Below, piece after piece: positions 47,790-60,285 of a DNA stretch of 64,000 bases. A model generated the notes under the pieces. It made no database searches and was not told the DNA's origin. It was given only the letters and a program-made list of their open reading frames with translations. The position numbers and the translations under genes are program-made. How positions within the stretch are numbered: the first letter of the stretch is position 1; each line of letters starts with the position of its first letter. The stretch comes from Cryptomeria japonica (taxonomy: Eukaryota > Streptophyta > Pinopsida > Cupressales > Cupressaceae): NCBI RefSeq assembly GCF_030272615.1, contig NC_081412.1:18949932-19013931 (forward strand). Reading direction: 5' to 3'.

Positions 47790-47794
47790 AAATT
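47790..47794. repeat. Target site duplication of the family B element, left copy
   Basis: aaatt precedes the LTR at 47795 and is repeated at 55612-55616 after the other LTR. Confidence 0.88.
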
Positions 47795-49040
47795 TGTAAA
47801 GCGGAAAATCGATCGAACCCTAGTTGCTCTCCCCTCTTCCAACTCCAACGAGAGAGAAGGGAGGTTACTAGGGTTGACGGTTTTCACTTAGGGGAGACTT
47901 TACATTCAAAAGAGGGGTTGAAACCCACAAGATCCAATCCCACACAATGCAAGATTGGATTCTAAATGAGTTTCAAGGGTTAAGACAGCAAGGCTACCCT
48001 CTTTTGTAAAGAATGTAGATAGAATGATTAGGCTAGGAATACATAGAAAGTGAGAAAGATTCACTTATAAACTGATATAGGGATATAGGATGAAGCTGCG
48101 GACCTGGAATTAGTAGTAAAATGTCAATACGGCGCTATCCTGCAAATTTGAGCAAAAGTTGATGGGACGATGGCACCCGGTGTGCACACGGTCCTCTGAA
48201 AAATCCGCAAAACGAAGGGGGATCTGTTCGTCTCTGCACAAGGATTCCAGATCTTCAATTTCAGCCGCGTACCTGCAACCTACACATAGAAAAGCGAAGA
48301 CGATTGGGGGGTTAGGGATTAGGGGTTTTCCCTTAGGTCAAACCCCGGTTTTGGAATTAACCAAGAAATGAGAAATGCTATAAATGTAAATGATTGTAAT
48401 GTAAAACAAGTACTAATACCTTGTTGTAAGGATGTTTGTATCCTTATGTGCGAAGGTATAGATGTTGTTGTATGTTGTATGTTGTATGTTGTAGTATGTG
48501 ATCTCCTCTTCAATGGTTGAATCCTTGTCTTGAATGCAACACTTAGCCTTGAATGGAGACTTAGAATGATCAATTGCTTGAAGGAATGTTTGAATGCTTG
48601 AATGCTTGATTGCTTGAATGTTTGAATATCGCTTTCCACCTCTTTTTTTTATCCATCCAAATGAGAGAGGAAAATGTCGTTTATATACTTGTCAATTAGG
48701 GTTGATAGACTGATTTTCCCGACCTTAGGCCGACCAGGAAATGATATTTTCCATTTTGCAAACAAAAAGACCCGAAGTCCCATAGGAGACCGGGCCCAAA
48801 ATAGGGCCAGGGACCAGGGTACTAGGCGCCCTGGTCTTGAAGGGCCAGGGCACTGGGCGCTCTGGTCCCACCTCCCGAGACAGCAGGGTGCAAGGAGGAT
48901 CAGGCCAGGGTGCTGGAAAAATGCAGTTTTTGGTGTCGTGGACAAGTTTCGGGGTCTCCATTCAGGTTCTATGTTGTGTTGCCATCGTGAAGACCGAAAT
49001 GCAGTCGAAATTGTAGGTGTTGCAATTTTAGGAGGCTACA
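47795..49040 (-). repeat. Family B 3' LTR (left copy)
   Basis: Same length as its partner, 1246 bp. Minus-strand tip TGTAGCCTCC, where the partner has TGTAGCATCG. It contains block 1 at about 48160-48196 and a degraded block 2 at about 48808-48868. A TATA-like TATATAAA reads on the minus strand at 48687-48680. Confidence 0.93.
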
Positions 49041-49060
49041 TTTAGCCCCCACTTTAGCGG
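49041..49060 (-). other. Polypurine tract of family B
   Basis: Minus strand CCGCTAAAGTGGGGGCTAAA directly precedes the 3' LTR. The same tract precedes the 3' LTR of family A at 32720-32739. Confidence 0.88.
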
Positions 49061-49789
49061 GAGTATAGGCGTACGCTCATACTTCCGGTAAAGTACAAGG
49101 AATCAACATTGAAAGACTTTCACCACGTCAAGGAGGCAAGACACACCAAGCCCCCAGTGGACTAAGGATCTTACGACTTCAATTGACAAAGTAAAAGGGA
49201 AGATCACGAGGGAGAATCATGACTATTAGTAATAAGGTTCCCTCACTATGAGTCATGTAAGAAAAATACCAAAAATTTTCAAGGCAAAGCTAAGTTCGCC
49301 AAGAAATTTTCAAGTATCCTGAAGGGATAGACGGGGTGTATGCCCCCCTACGTTAAAGCGATCGCACACGCCTCAACGGGGGTGATTGCTTTAACGTAGT
49401 GATACACATAAGAAATGAGAAGGGAAAGGAGCATGTTATCACAAAGATTTAGCCCCCAAGTGTGAGATAAACCCAAGGATAATAGACACAAAACACAAAG
49501 CACAAGGTGACTTCGCTTTCCTCGGGGTCAGTATGCTATATGATAGTTCATGTATATCATATGTATGTATGCATAATTGTTCTTCATTCCCCAATCAAAG
49601 AAGGTCACCTAGAAGAAGGGAACACATGTGTCTTTTGAGTCAACATGAGAGAGACCAAAAGAGATCTCAATGCTTTGCATCATCCTCAAGTAGACAACAC
49701 TAAGGACAACAAATAGAAGAATGAGAATAACACATAGAAGAAGTAACAAAAGAGAGGAGGAGAGAATCTGCTATGCTAATGTAACTAGT
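49061..49789 (-). other. Family B 3' untranslated region
   Basis: About 730 bp between the end of the polyprotein frame and the purine tract, with no supported gene. At 49350-49400 there is a near-perfect inverted repeat: ctacgttaaagcgatc-like on the left, and gattgctttaacgtag on the right. Confidence 0.6.
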
Positions 49790-52700
49790 CTAGCGCTGAT
49801 CAATGTTTCGGGAAGGCAGGGAACACGCTAGAGAAGGAACATCCAACACAGCAGATGGAGCTATCACAAGATCCAAACAAGGGCTATGTTCATGTTCCAA
49901 TCCACATTGTTCTTTTCTAGGAGCTAGGATAAGTGCTTTAGAAAATTCGTTAGATAAATGGTTATCAATATCAACAAGTTCATATTCACTATCAGAAGCA
50001 AGAGGAGTAACATGTTCATCATGAATAACATTTTCATCTATATCATCATTAAGATTTATAAAAATAGGGTCTTTAACTCGCACAGGATCAAGACCATCAT
50101 GCATCTTATGTTTAGGAGATTTTGGAGAAAATGGAATAATGCTTGTTGAAGGTGTTTTTGGGGATTGTAAAGTTTGAGAAGTAGCTGCTTGAGCCCTAAG
50201 ACGACGCTTTCGTCGGCGTTCACATGCAGAACGATTACGTCTAGTTTTAGTAGGAAGTGGAGAAGATTGAGGAGGAGGAATGTTCTCATCCTTATCACTT
50301 GGGTGTTTAGGTTGTGGTCTCTTAGGCTGGATAATAGGAGAAGAGGAAGGTCTCTTCTCTCTATAAAAGGAAGGAGGAGGAACTGCTCCATATAAAGGAG
50401 GAATATTTGGTTTAGGAAGGAGACCAAGTCCATCATGACGAGGAGGTATAGGTCTACTTTTAGAAGGTTTATTAGGCATAGACATAGTCACATCCATAGG
50501 AATGGGTTGGGAATCTTCTTGAGGAAAGACATTAGTTTTATCTTTCAAAGGAAGAACTTCCTTCTCAAGAATGATAGGAATATCAAGTTTAGGTGTTCTA
50601 GGTTCACTTAGAGATAGGGTCATATCTGTTTTCCACTTTTGATAAGATTTGAAAAGATGATCACTTCGCGGAGGAAGAGATTGGAATTGTTTAGGCTAAA
50701 AATAATCAATAGGAACGCTAGAAGTTCTTTCAGCTGGTTTAAAGAGACTATGATTGACAGTAACAACTTCACCATTATGGGGAAATTTCAAACACTTATG
50801 AATAGGAGAAGCAATAGCTTTCATGGAAGATAGCCAAGGATAGCCAAGCTTCACATGAAATTGTTCAGATGAAGGAATAATAGCAAAGCTCACATCAAGG
50901 GATTTGTTATGAACTTCAATAGGTAATGTAATAGATCTAATTGCAGGAGAAGAAAATGCATCAAATAATTTCACAACCACATCTGTTTTGTCATAGATCA
51001 CTTGATTCAATTGCAAAGTAAAAATAAATTCTTCGGTAATAACATTAACCATGCACGAAGGATCAATAAGCACTCCACGGCAAGGTGTATTCTTGACTTT
51101 TGCAACTATGTATAAAGGACCATCAGGTGCCCTGATAGTTTCACTAGAATCAAATGTGATGGAAGGTTCTTTAGGGTTTTCTTGCTGCTCTACAAAGTTA
51201 ATCACATTCGGAGTCATAGACACAAGACCATCAGATGATAAAGAAGAATCATTAGCCTCAATCGCATTAGAGGTATGAGAAGGTAATGGATCAGTAAAAA
51301 TCTAAAGATTTTGGTTAGGAGGAGCTACAGATGTATTGCCTTTATCATTCACTCCTGAAACAGAGATAGTATTATTATCAATCAAATCTTGAATTTTACC
51401 CTTTAAAGAAAAACATTTTTCAGTATCATGCCCAGGTTGACGATGAAATTGACAAAAAGATTTGTTATCAAAATAAGGTGAATTTATCTTTGCAGGATCA
51501 ATTTGCCTTACAGGAGGAAGAGTAAGCACATTTTGTTCCAATAACTTATTCATAATACTATGCAATGATTCAAAAGGAGTATACTTTCTTTCTTTCTTGA
51601 AGAACTTAGAAATAGGAGGCACACCTGATGCTGCATTCACATTGTTGTTGATGATGTTTTCATTGAATTTGATAGAATCTCTATTCGGTTTAAACTTTCC
51701 AAATGGTTGTTGACTACTATCACCCTTATCACTCGGAGCCATAGGATGTGATTGTTCCATTTGACTCACAGTCAGTTGATAATTGTGAAGAGTTGCACAC
51801 AACTGTTGGAAAGAAGTAAACTCAGAAAACAGAAGTTTGTCTCAAATATCTTTTTGTAAATTAGAAATAAAGATTCTTTGAATATCATTGTCAGGCACTG
51901 GAAAAGAAATTTGAGCATACAAATGCTTATATCTACCAATGAAATTAGTCACTTTTTCTTTAACGCCTTGTTTACAATGCATTAAATCAATCAAAGTAAC
52001 TTTAGGACTTATATTGTTTTGAAATTCTTGAATGAAAGCATTTGCAAGTTGTTCGAAAGAAGTAATAGAATAAGAAGGCAACGAGCAATACCATTGTAGG
52101 GCTTTTTCTCTTAATGTTCTAGTAAACAGTTTTGCAAGCAACCTTTGGTCATAAGCAAAATCAATACATATTGTTTGAAAAGTCTTAACATGTGTTAGAG
52201 GATCTCCTTTACCGTTATAAAGCTCCAAATGCAGGATTTCAACATGTTTAGGGGGGATAGCTCGAACAATGTCAAGAGAAAGTGGGCTCGCAACATCAAA
52301 TGTGGGCACACTAAACTTAGATTGATTCATAGAGGCAATTTGTTGCTGTAAAGAAGAGATAGTTTGTGCAAGATTGTTAATGGTCACTTCAGTCGAAGAA
52401 TTCATATTAGATGTGTTAGATTGAGATGGAGGTGTTATGTTATTGAAAGAAGGTAGAGAGTAAGGTGGCGGGACACTATGATAGTTAATCATAGGAGAGG
52501 ATTGGACAGGAGGAACACTACAAGGAGGAATGGAATGGTTGAATGAATTGCCCCCTTGCGTCATGTTCATTTGTGGAGATGTAATAGGAACACTCATTGA
52601 AGGAATGAATGAAGAAGTCGGATTAAATGAAGGAAGAGGGTTAATTGAAGAAGAAGGATTGCCCCCATGACTGGTGATCATAGGAGGAATGTCTTGTATT

Positions 52701-53095
52701 GAAGTAGCCATTATGTTTGATGTAAAGGTAGGTATGCTAGCAATAGAAGTTGTCAAAGGAATAGAATGATTGACTTGAGTGGGAGGTTGTGTATAGCCTA
52801 AATTTTCAGCACAACTCTTTATAGGCATCACATTCGAATCCACAATGTGTGCAATACCACGCAAAATATCAATTCCATTCTTATCACTTTGAAGCATATG
52901 TTTTAGGCCCTCAATTAAAGGAAGAGCTTGACTATCGGGGTATTCTTGAGACATCCATTGTCAAAAATCATCAAATTGGTTATCCAATTTCGCAAGTTGT
53001 TCTACAAAAACCTCATGGAGAGCTTCTTCATCATTAGGAGGATTAGAGGAATTACCCATGTCCTCGTTAAAAAGGCTATTCAAATTAGGTTCCAT
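49790..53095 (-). pseudogene. Family B gag-protease polyprotein with four in-frame stops
   Basis: A single minus-strand frame from ATG 53095 to TGA/TAA at 49790, about 1,100 codons, with no frameshift but stops at 52963-52961 (TGA), 51844-51842 (TGA), about 51304-51302 (TAG) and about 50698-50696 (TAG). The N-terminal 250 residues are Ser/Pro/Asn-rich. A retrotransposon gag core lies at about 52230-51950 (HLELYNGKGDPLTHVKTFQ, KALQWYCSLP). A Cys/His segment (CQFHRQPGHDTEKC) at about 51455-51415 acts as a zinc-knuckle-like motif. A retropepsin-like region is at 51150-50780 (GVLIDPSCMVNVI; the usual DxGS reads DPSC), followed by a Pro-rich basic tail with RRKRRLRAQ. Reverse transcriptase and integrase are absent. 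The stops are compatible with C-to-T decay at CGA, CAG or TGG codons. Confidence 0.85.
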
Positions 53096-53287
53096 CTCCT
53101 CAGTAATTAAACCTTGGAATGACTTAATTCTACGGCTTCATCTAATGAGAATGGTGTAAGTAGGGCTTATTGTTGTAAAACTCATGCACTAGAAAGGGAG
53201 AGAAGATTTTGAATTTAGAGATAGAAAATTTCAGTAAAATCAGCCAATCTTCTAGATTTAAGCTGTTAAATGCAATCACGACAATCT

Positions 53288-53342
53288 CCCGAAATTTCGG
53301 GAAAAATGTCAGGGACCGTGGCGCTCGGAGTGCACACGGTCC
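53288..53342. repeat. Palindrome plus inverted-repeat block 1, leader copy 1
   Basis: CCCGAAATTTCGGG (53288-53301) is a perfect 14-bp palindrome. GGACCGTG (53313-53320) and CACGGTCC (53335-53342) are perfect 8-bp inverted arms. Confidence 0.9.
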
Positions 53343-53910
53343 TTGCAACTTTTTTCGAAATTTACAGGGATGAAAGTTATAAGGATTTTAAAGCTAACAT
53401 GAAAAAATTGAGTGATTTTATGATCTGTAGATAGGCCAAATTAAAGTTGCAATCTCAAAATTGAACCCTACCAAGATTGTCGAAAAATGCAAAATTTGGA
53501 TTTTGAAAAAGAGAGGGAAACTGAAATTTTGAATTTTATGATTTTAGAGGGAATACCAAAAGAAATGCAAGTTTTGAAATTTAAAAGTTGACTCAATTTC
53601 ACACGAAATTCAATTTTGAAAGCGGAAATCAAAGTTGGTGTAATTAAACACTTAATTTTAAAAGTCACAAATTGCAAGAATTTGAATAAAGCACTGAAAT
53701 TTCGAATGAATACCAACACACTTTTCAGATTTAGGACAGTAAGAACACAATTTTGACACAAAATTTCAATTTCAACAATTTTTGAATGATTAGAAGCCCT
53801 AAGCCAAGCAATCACAAGACCAACTTTGACTGTAATTTTGAAAGTGTTATAATTGATAAAATCAGCCAAAATTCTGGATTTTAGCGGAAAAATACAGTAA
53901 GATCTAGCTC

Positions 53911-53967
53911 CCGAAATTTCGGAAAAAATGTCGGGGACGATGGCGCTCGGAGTGCACACGGTCCTCG
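53911..53967. repeat. Palindrome plus inverted-repeat block 1, leader copy 2
   Basis: A CCCGAAATTTCGGA near-palindrome is followed by the block with left arm GGGGACGATGG and right arm ACACGGTCCTC. It is slightly more decayed than copy 1. Confidence 0.85.
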
Positions 53968-54346
53968 CAACTTTTTTCCAAATTTTCAGGGATGAAAGAT
54001 TTTATGATTTTGTTGCAGAATCCAAAGTTACAGCCGATTTGGAGATGTTTTGATCAGTGAAATTGTCGGACAAAGGTTGAATCAAGAGGGTTTCAAAAAT
54101 TAGGGTTTTGACACTTAACCACTTAATTTTCAGAATTAAAGCACAAATATGAATTGATAATTTGTAATAGAAGGGTAGATCTGAAACAAACATTAACAAT
54201 TAAACATTTCGCAAGCTCAATTACCAAAAAGAAAATTTTAGGGTTTTTATGCAATCAACCTCTAAACTTTGCAAAAGATCAAACATGGAAATGTAATCAA
54301 GGAATCAAATTTTCAAATCTAACCATGAATAATCAGAAAGGATGTT

Positions 54347-54362
54347 CACGTCGGGTTCACCA
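54347..54362 (-). other. Primer-binding site of family B
   Basis: Minus strand TGGTGAACCCGACGTG, placed three to four bases inside the 5' LTR boundary at 54366. It is identical to the family A site at 27854-27869. Confidence 0.85.
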
Positions 54363-55250
54363 AAATGTAAAGCGAAAAATCGATCGAACCCTAGTTGCTC
54401 TCCCCTCTTCCAACTCCAACGAGAGAGAAGGGAGGTTACTAGGGTTGACGGTTTTCACTTAGGGGAGACTTTACATTCAAAAGAGGGGTTGAAACCCACA
54501 AGATCCAATCCCACACAATGCAAGATTGGATTCTAAATGAGTTTCAAGGGTTAAGACAGCAAGGCTACCCTCTTTTGTAAAGAATGTAGATAGAATGATT
54601 AGGCTAGGAATACATAGAAAGTGAGAAAGATTCGCTTATAAACTGAGATAGGGATATAGGATGAAGCTGCGGACCTGGAATTAGTAGTAAAATGTTGATA
54701 CGGCACTGTCCTGCAAATTTGAGCAAAAGTTGACGGGATAATGGTGCCCGGCGTGCACACGGTCCTCCGAAAAATCCGCGAAACGAAGGGGGATCTGTTC
54801 GTCTCTGCACAAGGATTCCAGATCTTCAATTTCAGCCGCGTACCTGCAACCTACACACAGAAAAGCAAAGATGATTGGGGGGTTAGGGATTAGGGGTTTG
54901 CCCTTAGGTCAAACCCCGGTTTTGGAATTAACCAAGAAATGAGAAATGCTATAAATGTAAATGATTGTAATGTAAAACAAGTACTAATACCTTGTTGTAA
55001 GGATGTTTGTATCCTTATGTGCGAAGGTATAGATGTTGTTGTATGTTGTATGTTGTATGTTGTAGTATGTGATCTCCTCTTCAATGGTTGAATCCTTGTC
55101 TTGAATGCAACACTTAGCCTTGAATGGAGACTTAGAATGATCAATTGCTTGAAGGAATGTTTGAATGCTTGAATGCTTGAATGCTTGAATGTTTGAATAT
55201 CACTTTCCACCTCTTTTTTTTATCCATCCAAATGAGAGAGGAAAATGTCA

Positions 55251-55258
55251 TTTATATA
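55251..55258 (-). promoter_or_regulatory. Probable TATA box of the family B 5' LTR
   Basis: Minus strand TATATAAA, conserved at 48680-48687 in the other LTR and placed upstream of the leader direction. Confidence 0.5.
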
Positions 55259-55381
55259 CTTATCAATTAGGGTTGATAGACTGATTTTCCCGACCTTAGC
55301 CCGACCAGGAAATGATATTTTCCATTTTGCAAACAAAAAGACCCGAAGTCCCATAGGAGACTGGGCCCAAAATAGGGCCAG

Positions 55382-55408
55382 GGACCAGGGCGCTGGGCGC
55401 CCTGGTCC
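55382..55408. repeat. Perfect GC-rich hairpin (block 2)
   Basis: GGACCAGGGCGC (55382-55393) and GCGCCCTGGTCC (55397-55408) are perfect 12-bp arms with a 3-nt TGG loop. A second, imperfect unit follows at about 55413-55440. Confidence 0.95.
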
Positions 55409-55616
55409 TGAAGGACCAGGGTGCTGGGCACTCTGGTCCCACCTCCCGAGACAGCAGGGTGCAAGGAGGATCAGGCCAGGGTGCTGGAAAAATGCAGTTT
55501 TTGGTGTCGTGGACAAGTTTCGGGGTCTCCATTCAGGTTCTGTGTTGCGTCGCCATCGTGAAGACCGAAATGCAGTCGAAATTGCAGGTGTCGCAATTTT
55601 ACGATGCTACAAAATT

Positions 55617-58600
55617 AAAAATTCATCATAAATTTTCTTATATTGCTTATGAATCACCTATTTATTAATACAATTGAATGTGTGAATGTTAAGACATCAA
55701 AAGCTATTTTACACATTAAATAAATTATTAAAAAATAAAAATGAATTTTATATATATATATATCCAGTTAAGGAAACACTATTTTGTATGGTTCTATCAA
55801 CTTCAACTTTCCCGAATCATTGAATACAAAAATACAAAGAAAAAACAAAAAAAATCATTTCAGATCATAGATTGCTCTTAATGTCACACTACTAGATAAC
55901 ATATCATATTTCCATCACATTCTAAACATTCATATTTTACAGTTGAGCTGAGCTTGCTAGGGTGTGACAATATCTGCCTCCAACACAAACAAAATAGACC
56001 ATTCAAAAGATTGTTGAACAACTAAGACCAAGAGTAGAAACAAAGAGGAAGAAACACATAATAAATTGGTGAAATGGGACGAAGAGTCTGACGGAAGAGA
56101 CAGAGTAACAGCTGGACCCACGAGCCACCAAAGAAGTCAAACCTTAGTGTGTGCTCTTTAAGCCAGCCATGTTGAGAAGGTACAAGTAATAAAAGATGAA
56201 ATGATGTAAACAAGTATAATCAATAGATGTTTTAGGGATGAAAGCATCTCGATTTAATGGAACTCTTCTTACAATCTTTTGATTATTTTTTTTCAATTTT
56301 TTTATTTATAACATCATAATAATTAAAGACACCATACACTAAATGGTCTTTTAAGATAAAAAAAAGTTCATTACCTAATTTACAAAGAATGCTACACAAA
56401 TAATTACAAAAATATTTTAAAAGATTATAAAACAACCCTCCTAATAAATACATGATGTCCTACATTTTGAAAATTATTCTTTAGTTTATACTTAAATATC
56501 TTTGTTTCATATGATATCTCAAAATAATATGTGTAGTGGAGTTTAACTTCTTTATATTTAACATTTTAGTTTATTTACCTCTTTTTAGGGACTTGGTGTA
56601 ATTTTTTATTTTTATTTTTTCCCTCATTTAATTTTTGAGGGGAAATTCACTTTAGACAACCATTGCAACTCTAAACACTACCCACTAATACTAGAACTAC
56701 TAATTCAAGGAGGTGTGTTAACCCCATGAAACTTTCCTCATTTTCTCTTTGTCACTATAATTTTCTTCTCATGAGAGCTTTATGCTAGTAAACATCCACT
56801 ACTTTATCCTCACTACACAATATTTTAATATGTTGTTACTCTATACTAGTCAGCTCAAATATACTATTGCCTACAAGTTATGATACAACTTTGCATTATT
56901 TCACTAGAAAGCCCTACCCATGTTTATTTCTACTTTTTACATGTATCTACTAAATGATCAATATTAAAGAACTTCTAGAACTTAAAAGATACATTCTCAT
57001 GTTCCATTAATTCTTTCCATACGTCTTTCTCTATCTTCAAACCTTTGTCTACAAGAAAACTAATAGAAAAATATAACTCTATCAATATATGGGCTTTTGA
57101 AGGTAATGCATACATTATATAGATTCATTTTAGGGGCAATAGCCATGAATTTCCTTAGAGAGTTTCCAATGCCTTTCAGTTATGGTCTACAAAAAATGGA
57201 GAGGCATGTTAGGTAGTCTCACCCATATAGAAGATATCTAAAAATTTCCACATTTAACTTATTTAGTGTCACAAATTGTGTCCCTTTATAATTTCACATA
57301 CCCTTTTGGGCCCTCACTTTAGTTTTCTCTCTCATAGATCATTTTAAGCCTATTTCTAGCCTTGTCACATCCAAATTATTATCATATGCTCATTTGATGC
57401 TACACTCATAACCATCCTTCATTGCTCCTTTTTTGGGTGGACTAAGGTGACTAGAACCATACTAGGACGCCTAACACTATAGTGCCTCCAAAAAGGGCCC
57501 AAAATCAAACATGTGTGTTTGTCAATTCCTACCATTTGTGATCTAATCTCAATATTTTGATATGATTGTTGGAAGTCAGCCTTGAGTAGGAAATATCTTG
57601 TGAACCCTATATAGATCCATCATTTTTAGTTCATTTTTCATATCCATCACAAGTACATCCAATCACATCCCAACAAATTCACAAGAAAGCATTATGGAGA
57701 AGTAAGATACATAAACCTACATGGAAGTGTGTTTTCAAGATTGGTCGTGTTATGTCTTGTCATGTCATGTTATTGTATCAACTCTTAATAGACATATCTT
57801 AAGAGAATTGCATCACTGCCATTATCAATCCTAAGGCAATATCATTTCAATTTAGCATTTCATTTCAAATTTAGTGTCCCCAAGGATAAATTCTCTTTTC
57901 TTCATCATCATAGTTGTAGTGAAGGTGGAAACACCAATATAAGGTTTGACTTAGGCAATCCCCTAACACAATATTTCCCTTCTTTTATGTCTATAGGTTA
58001 TAGATCTAACAACGAAAGTTGTGGAATTGTGCAAAGCAAATTGAGGCATAGATTCTAGATTTTGAACAAGTGAAACCCCTAGGTCTATGTAGATTTGCAC
58101 TCCTTAACAATATTTTTTGGCTGAATTTCAAAGGGAATGATCTTAGAGCATCTTGATCGAGAATCTAAAGTTTTAGTTGATGAAAAAACCTTCACATATA
58201 AGGTTCCTAGTACACTTGACAAACACTTTTAGCTCTATATTTCAGTAATATGTTGCTTTTTGCATCATATTTCTAGATCTATAATTTTACATTTCAGCTT
58301 TATGTTCTATATTTGTCTTTTTTTGTCAAATATTGTTAATTCTACAACATTCAACCTAGTTCTTGCATAATCACATCAAATCAAATCAAACAACAAATAA
58401 AGGGGAATAATCAACCATAGTATCTAGCACTCCTTTAGGACTAAACTTGGATCTTATTGATTATTCCCCCAATGAAATTGGAAATATTTATTAACTAAGT
58501 TCTTACTTTACATTTTAGAATAAGACTCCTATTTCCACCATTGCAACTTGAATCTTGAATACCAATCTTTATTTAAGAGGATGCAATGTCCCAAATACAA

Positions 58601-59169
58601 GGGTCTTTCTCTAAAATCTCACCTTTAGCATTTATAGAGTCTCATACAATAAAAAAAAACCTATTGTATATAGATGAATCACAATAAATATTATAAAAAA
58701 GAAAACCAAGTTCACTTTACCCAATCATTTAGTTCTAAATGGCTAGGCTAGAGGGTGATATATTTGATATTAAAGTCATCTTTGTATATTAGTCCATATC
58801 TTCCTCTACTTCTTTACCTAGCCATAAAATAGGCATCTTTCCTATAAGTTTCATCCTACCCACTCCTTCCAAATGACTCTAGCCATATGTTTCACCATTA
58901 TTGATATTTTGAGTCTATTTCCTATAGTCTTTGGTCTTATAGATTCTTCCACCAAATTTATCCTTTTGTTAAGTTAAGAAACCTATGTTAGAACCTAACA
59001 ATTTTTTAAAACCTTCTTATTCTCTGATTTTTTATCTTTTATCCTCTTTTAATTCTAATTAAAATCTTTAGGTTTTCTTGTTGTCAAAATTTATGTTATG
59101 TAACCTATGTTAGTATCCGAAAAAAAACTTTACAACCCCTAAATGAGGTAGATAACATTTCCTTACTAG
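55617..59169. other. Unassigned intergenic DNA
   Basis: About 3.5 kb of AT-rich sequence with many stops in all frames. No gene, LTR end or tandem repeat that I can support. A short (TA)n run lies near 55751-55763. Confidence 0.6.
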
Positions 59170-59213
59170 ACTACTATAGTGGTGAAAAATTAGGGTTTCT
59201 GCCATAAGAGGAA

Positions 59214-60170
59214 GAAACCACTAATTAATGACTTAGGGACCACTACATTAAAAAGGAAGGTAAACCCAGTAGATATAGCCACAAACCATCAAGGATAAGG
59301 GCTGAGAATTTTATTAGATTTACTAGGGATTTGGATTTAATTGCCCTCTTTTGAGTTGAATTGTAAAAATGTTGAAATTAAGGTAAATGTGTCAGAATTG
59401 ATGTAGAAATGCATAAATAGTAAGCTACAGTCATTGGATTGAGCCATAAACCCAGATCTAAGGATTGTAAGAGGATTTGGATCTGTTTTGAGAAGGAGCT
59501 CCTAATTTGTTGGGACTGGTGTGATGGTTGCTCTGGTCCTCTACACTTTTCACGCTCTAATGGGGGATTGATTCATCTTTGTAAATAAAGCTTATCCTAA
59601 AGATCACAACTCTATACCTGCTTCTGTGCACACTAGAGAAGGGAAATAGGTTGGGAGTAGGGTTTTGCCTTACGTCAAACCCCGATTTTGGAATTAACCA
59701 TGAAATAGAAACAAAATCTAATTAAATTGCAGTAATGGAAATGTTCTCCTTTTGAGGGAGATGGCGAATAATGATTGAAACACAAATGTTATACCTCCTT
59801 GTGAAGTTTTGTTTATCTCCACGTGGAATTAGGGTTTCATGAAGTCTTCAATAACATAGAACATGAATGTCAACTCCAATGCTTGAATCTTGAATTTATC
59901 TTTGCTCCAATGCTTGAAATAAGACTGATTGCTTGCTTGATTGAACTTGAATGCTTGATTTCTTGATGTCTAATTAAATTTTATATTTATGGATGCTAAA
60001 ATGAGGGGGTAGACCTCCTTTTATACTTGTTTGTTGGAAAACAATTTAATTTTTTGACATGAGTTGATCCAAAGCTGGTATTCTCACTCACATTTAATGA
60101 CCATTAAGGGGCCCAAATTTGGGTCCTAATTGGGAGGACCAAGGTGTTGGGCACTCTAGTCTTGTAATTT
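59214..60170. repeat. First copy of the 1072-bp offset duplication
   Basis: Aligned with 60286-61240 by many shared runs (gaaaccactaatt, aataagggctgagaa-like, cctaatttgt, ctccttgtgaag). The two copies diverge after about 60168, where the first runs into unrelated AT-rich sequence. Confidence 0.8.
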
Positions 60171-60285
60171 TACTTTTCTCTATGGTTAATTAAGTATTAG
60201 TTGCAGATTCAATAGAATAAATTTTAAAGTTATTCCTAATGTAATTAACCATTTTACCTAAGGTAAATAATTTAAAGGTAAGAAA

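Larger units (their letters stand above)
53096..54346 (-). other. Family B leader with duplicated structured block
   Basis: About 1.25 kb between the primer site and gag. Two related copies of about 170 bp lie at 53229-53400 and 53853-54020, about 624 bp apart. Each contains CCCGAAATTTCGG-type palindromic sequence followed by inverted-repeat block 1. This is the packaging-signal position of a retroelement. Confidence 0.75.
47795..55611 (-). mobile_element. Non-autonomous gag-protease LTR element (family B)
   Basis: A 7817-bp minus-strand element with two LTRs of exactly 1246 bp (47795-49040 and 54366-55611) and aaatt duplications. Its primer site (54347-54362) and purine tract (49041-49060) are the same as those of family A at 26178-34346, and its LTR tips start TGTAGC as there. 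It encodes a gag and protease-like frame (53095-49790) but no polymerase or integrase. By eye the LTRs differ at roughly 35 positions, mostly transitions and without indels, which suggests an insertion younger than the other LTR elements here. Confidence 0.92.
54366..55611 (-). repeat. Family B 5' LTR (right copy)
   Basis: 1246 bp, minus-strand tip TGTAGCATCG. It contains block 1 at about 54734-54768, the perfect GC hairpin at 55382-55408, and a minus-strand TATA-like TATATAAA at 55258-55251. Repeated gaatgcttgaatgcttg units lie near 55160-55195. Confidence 0.94.
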
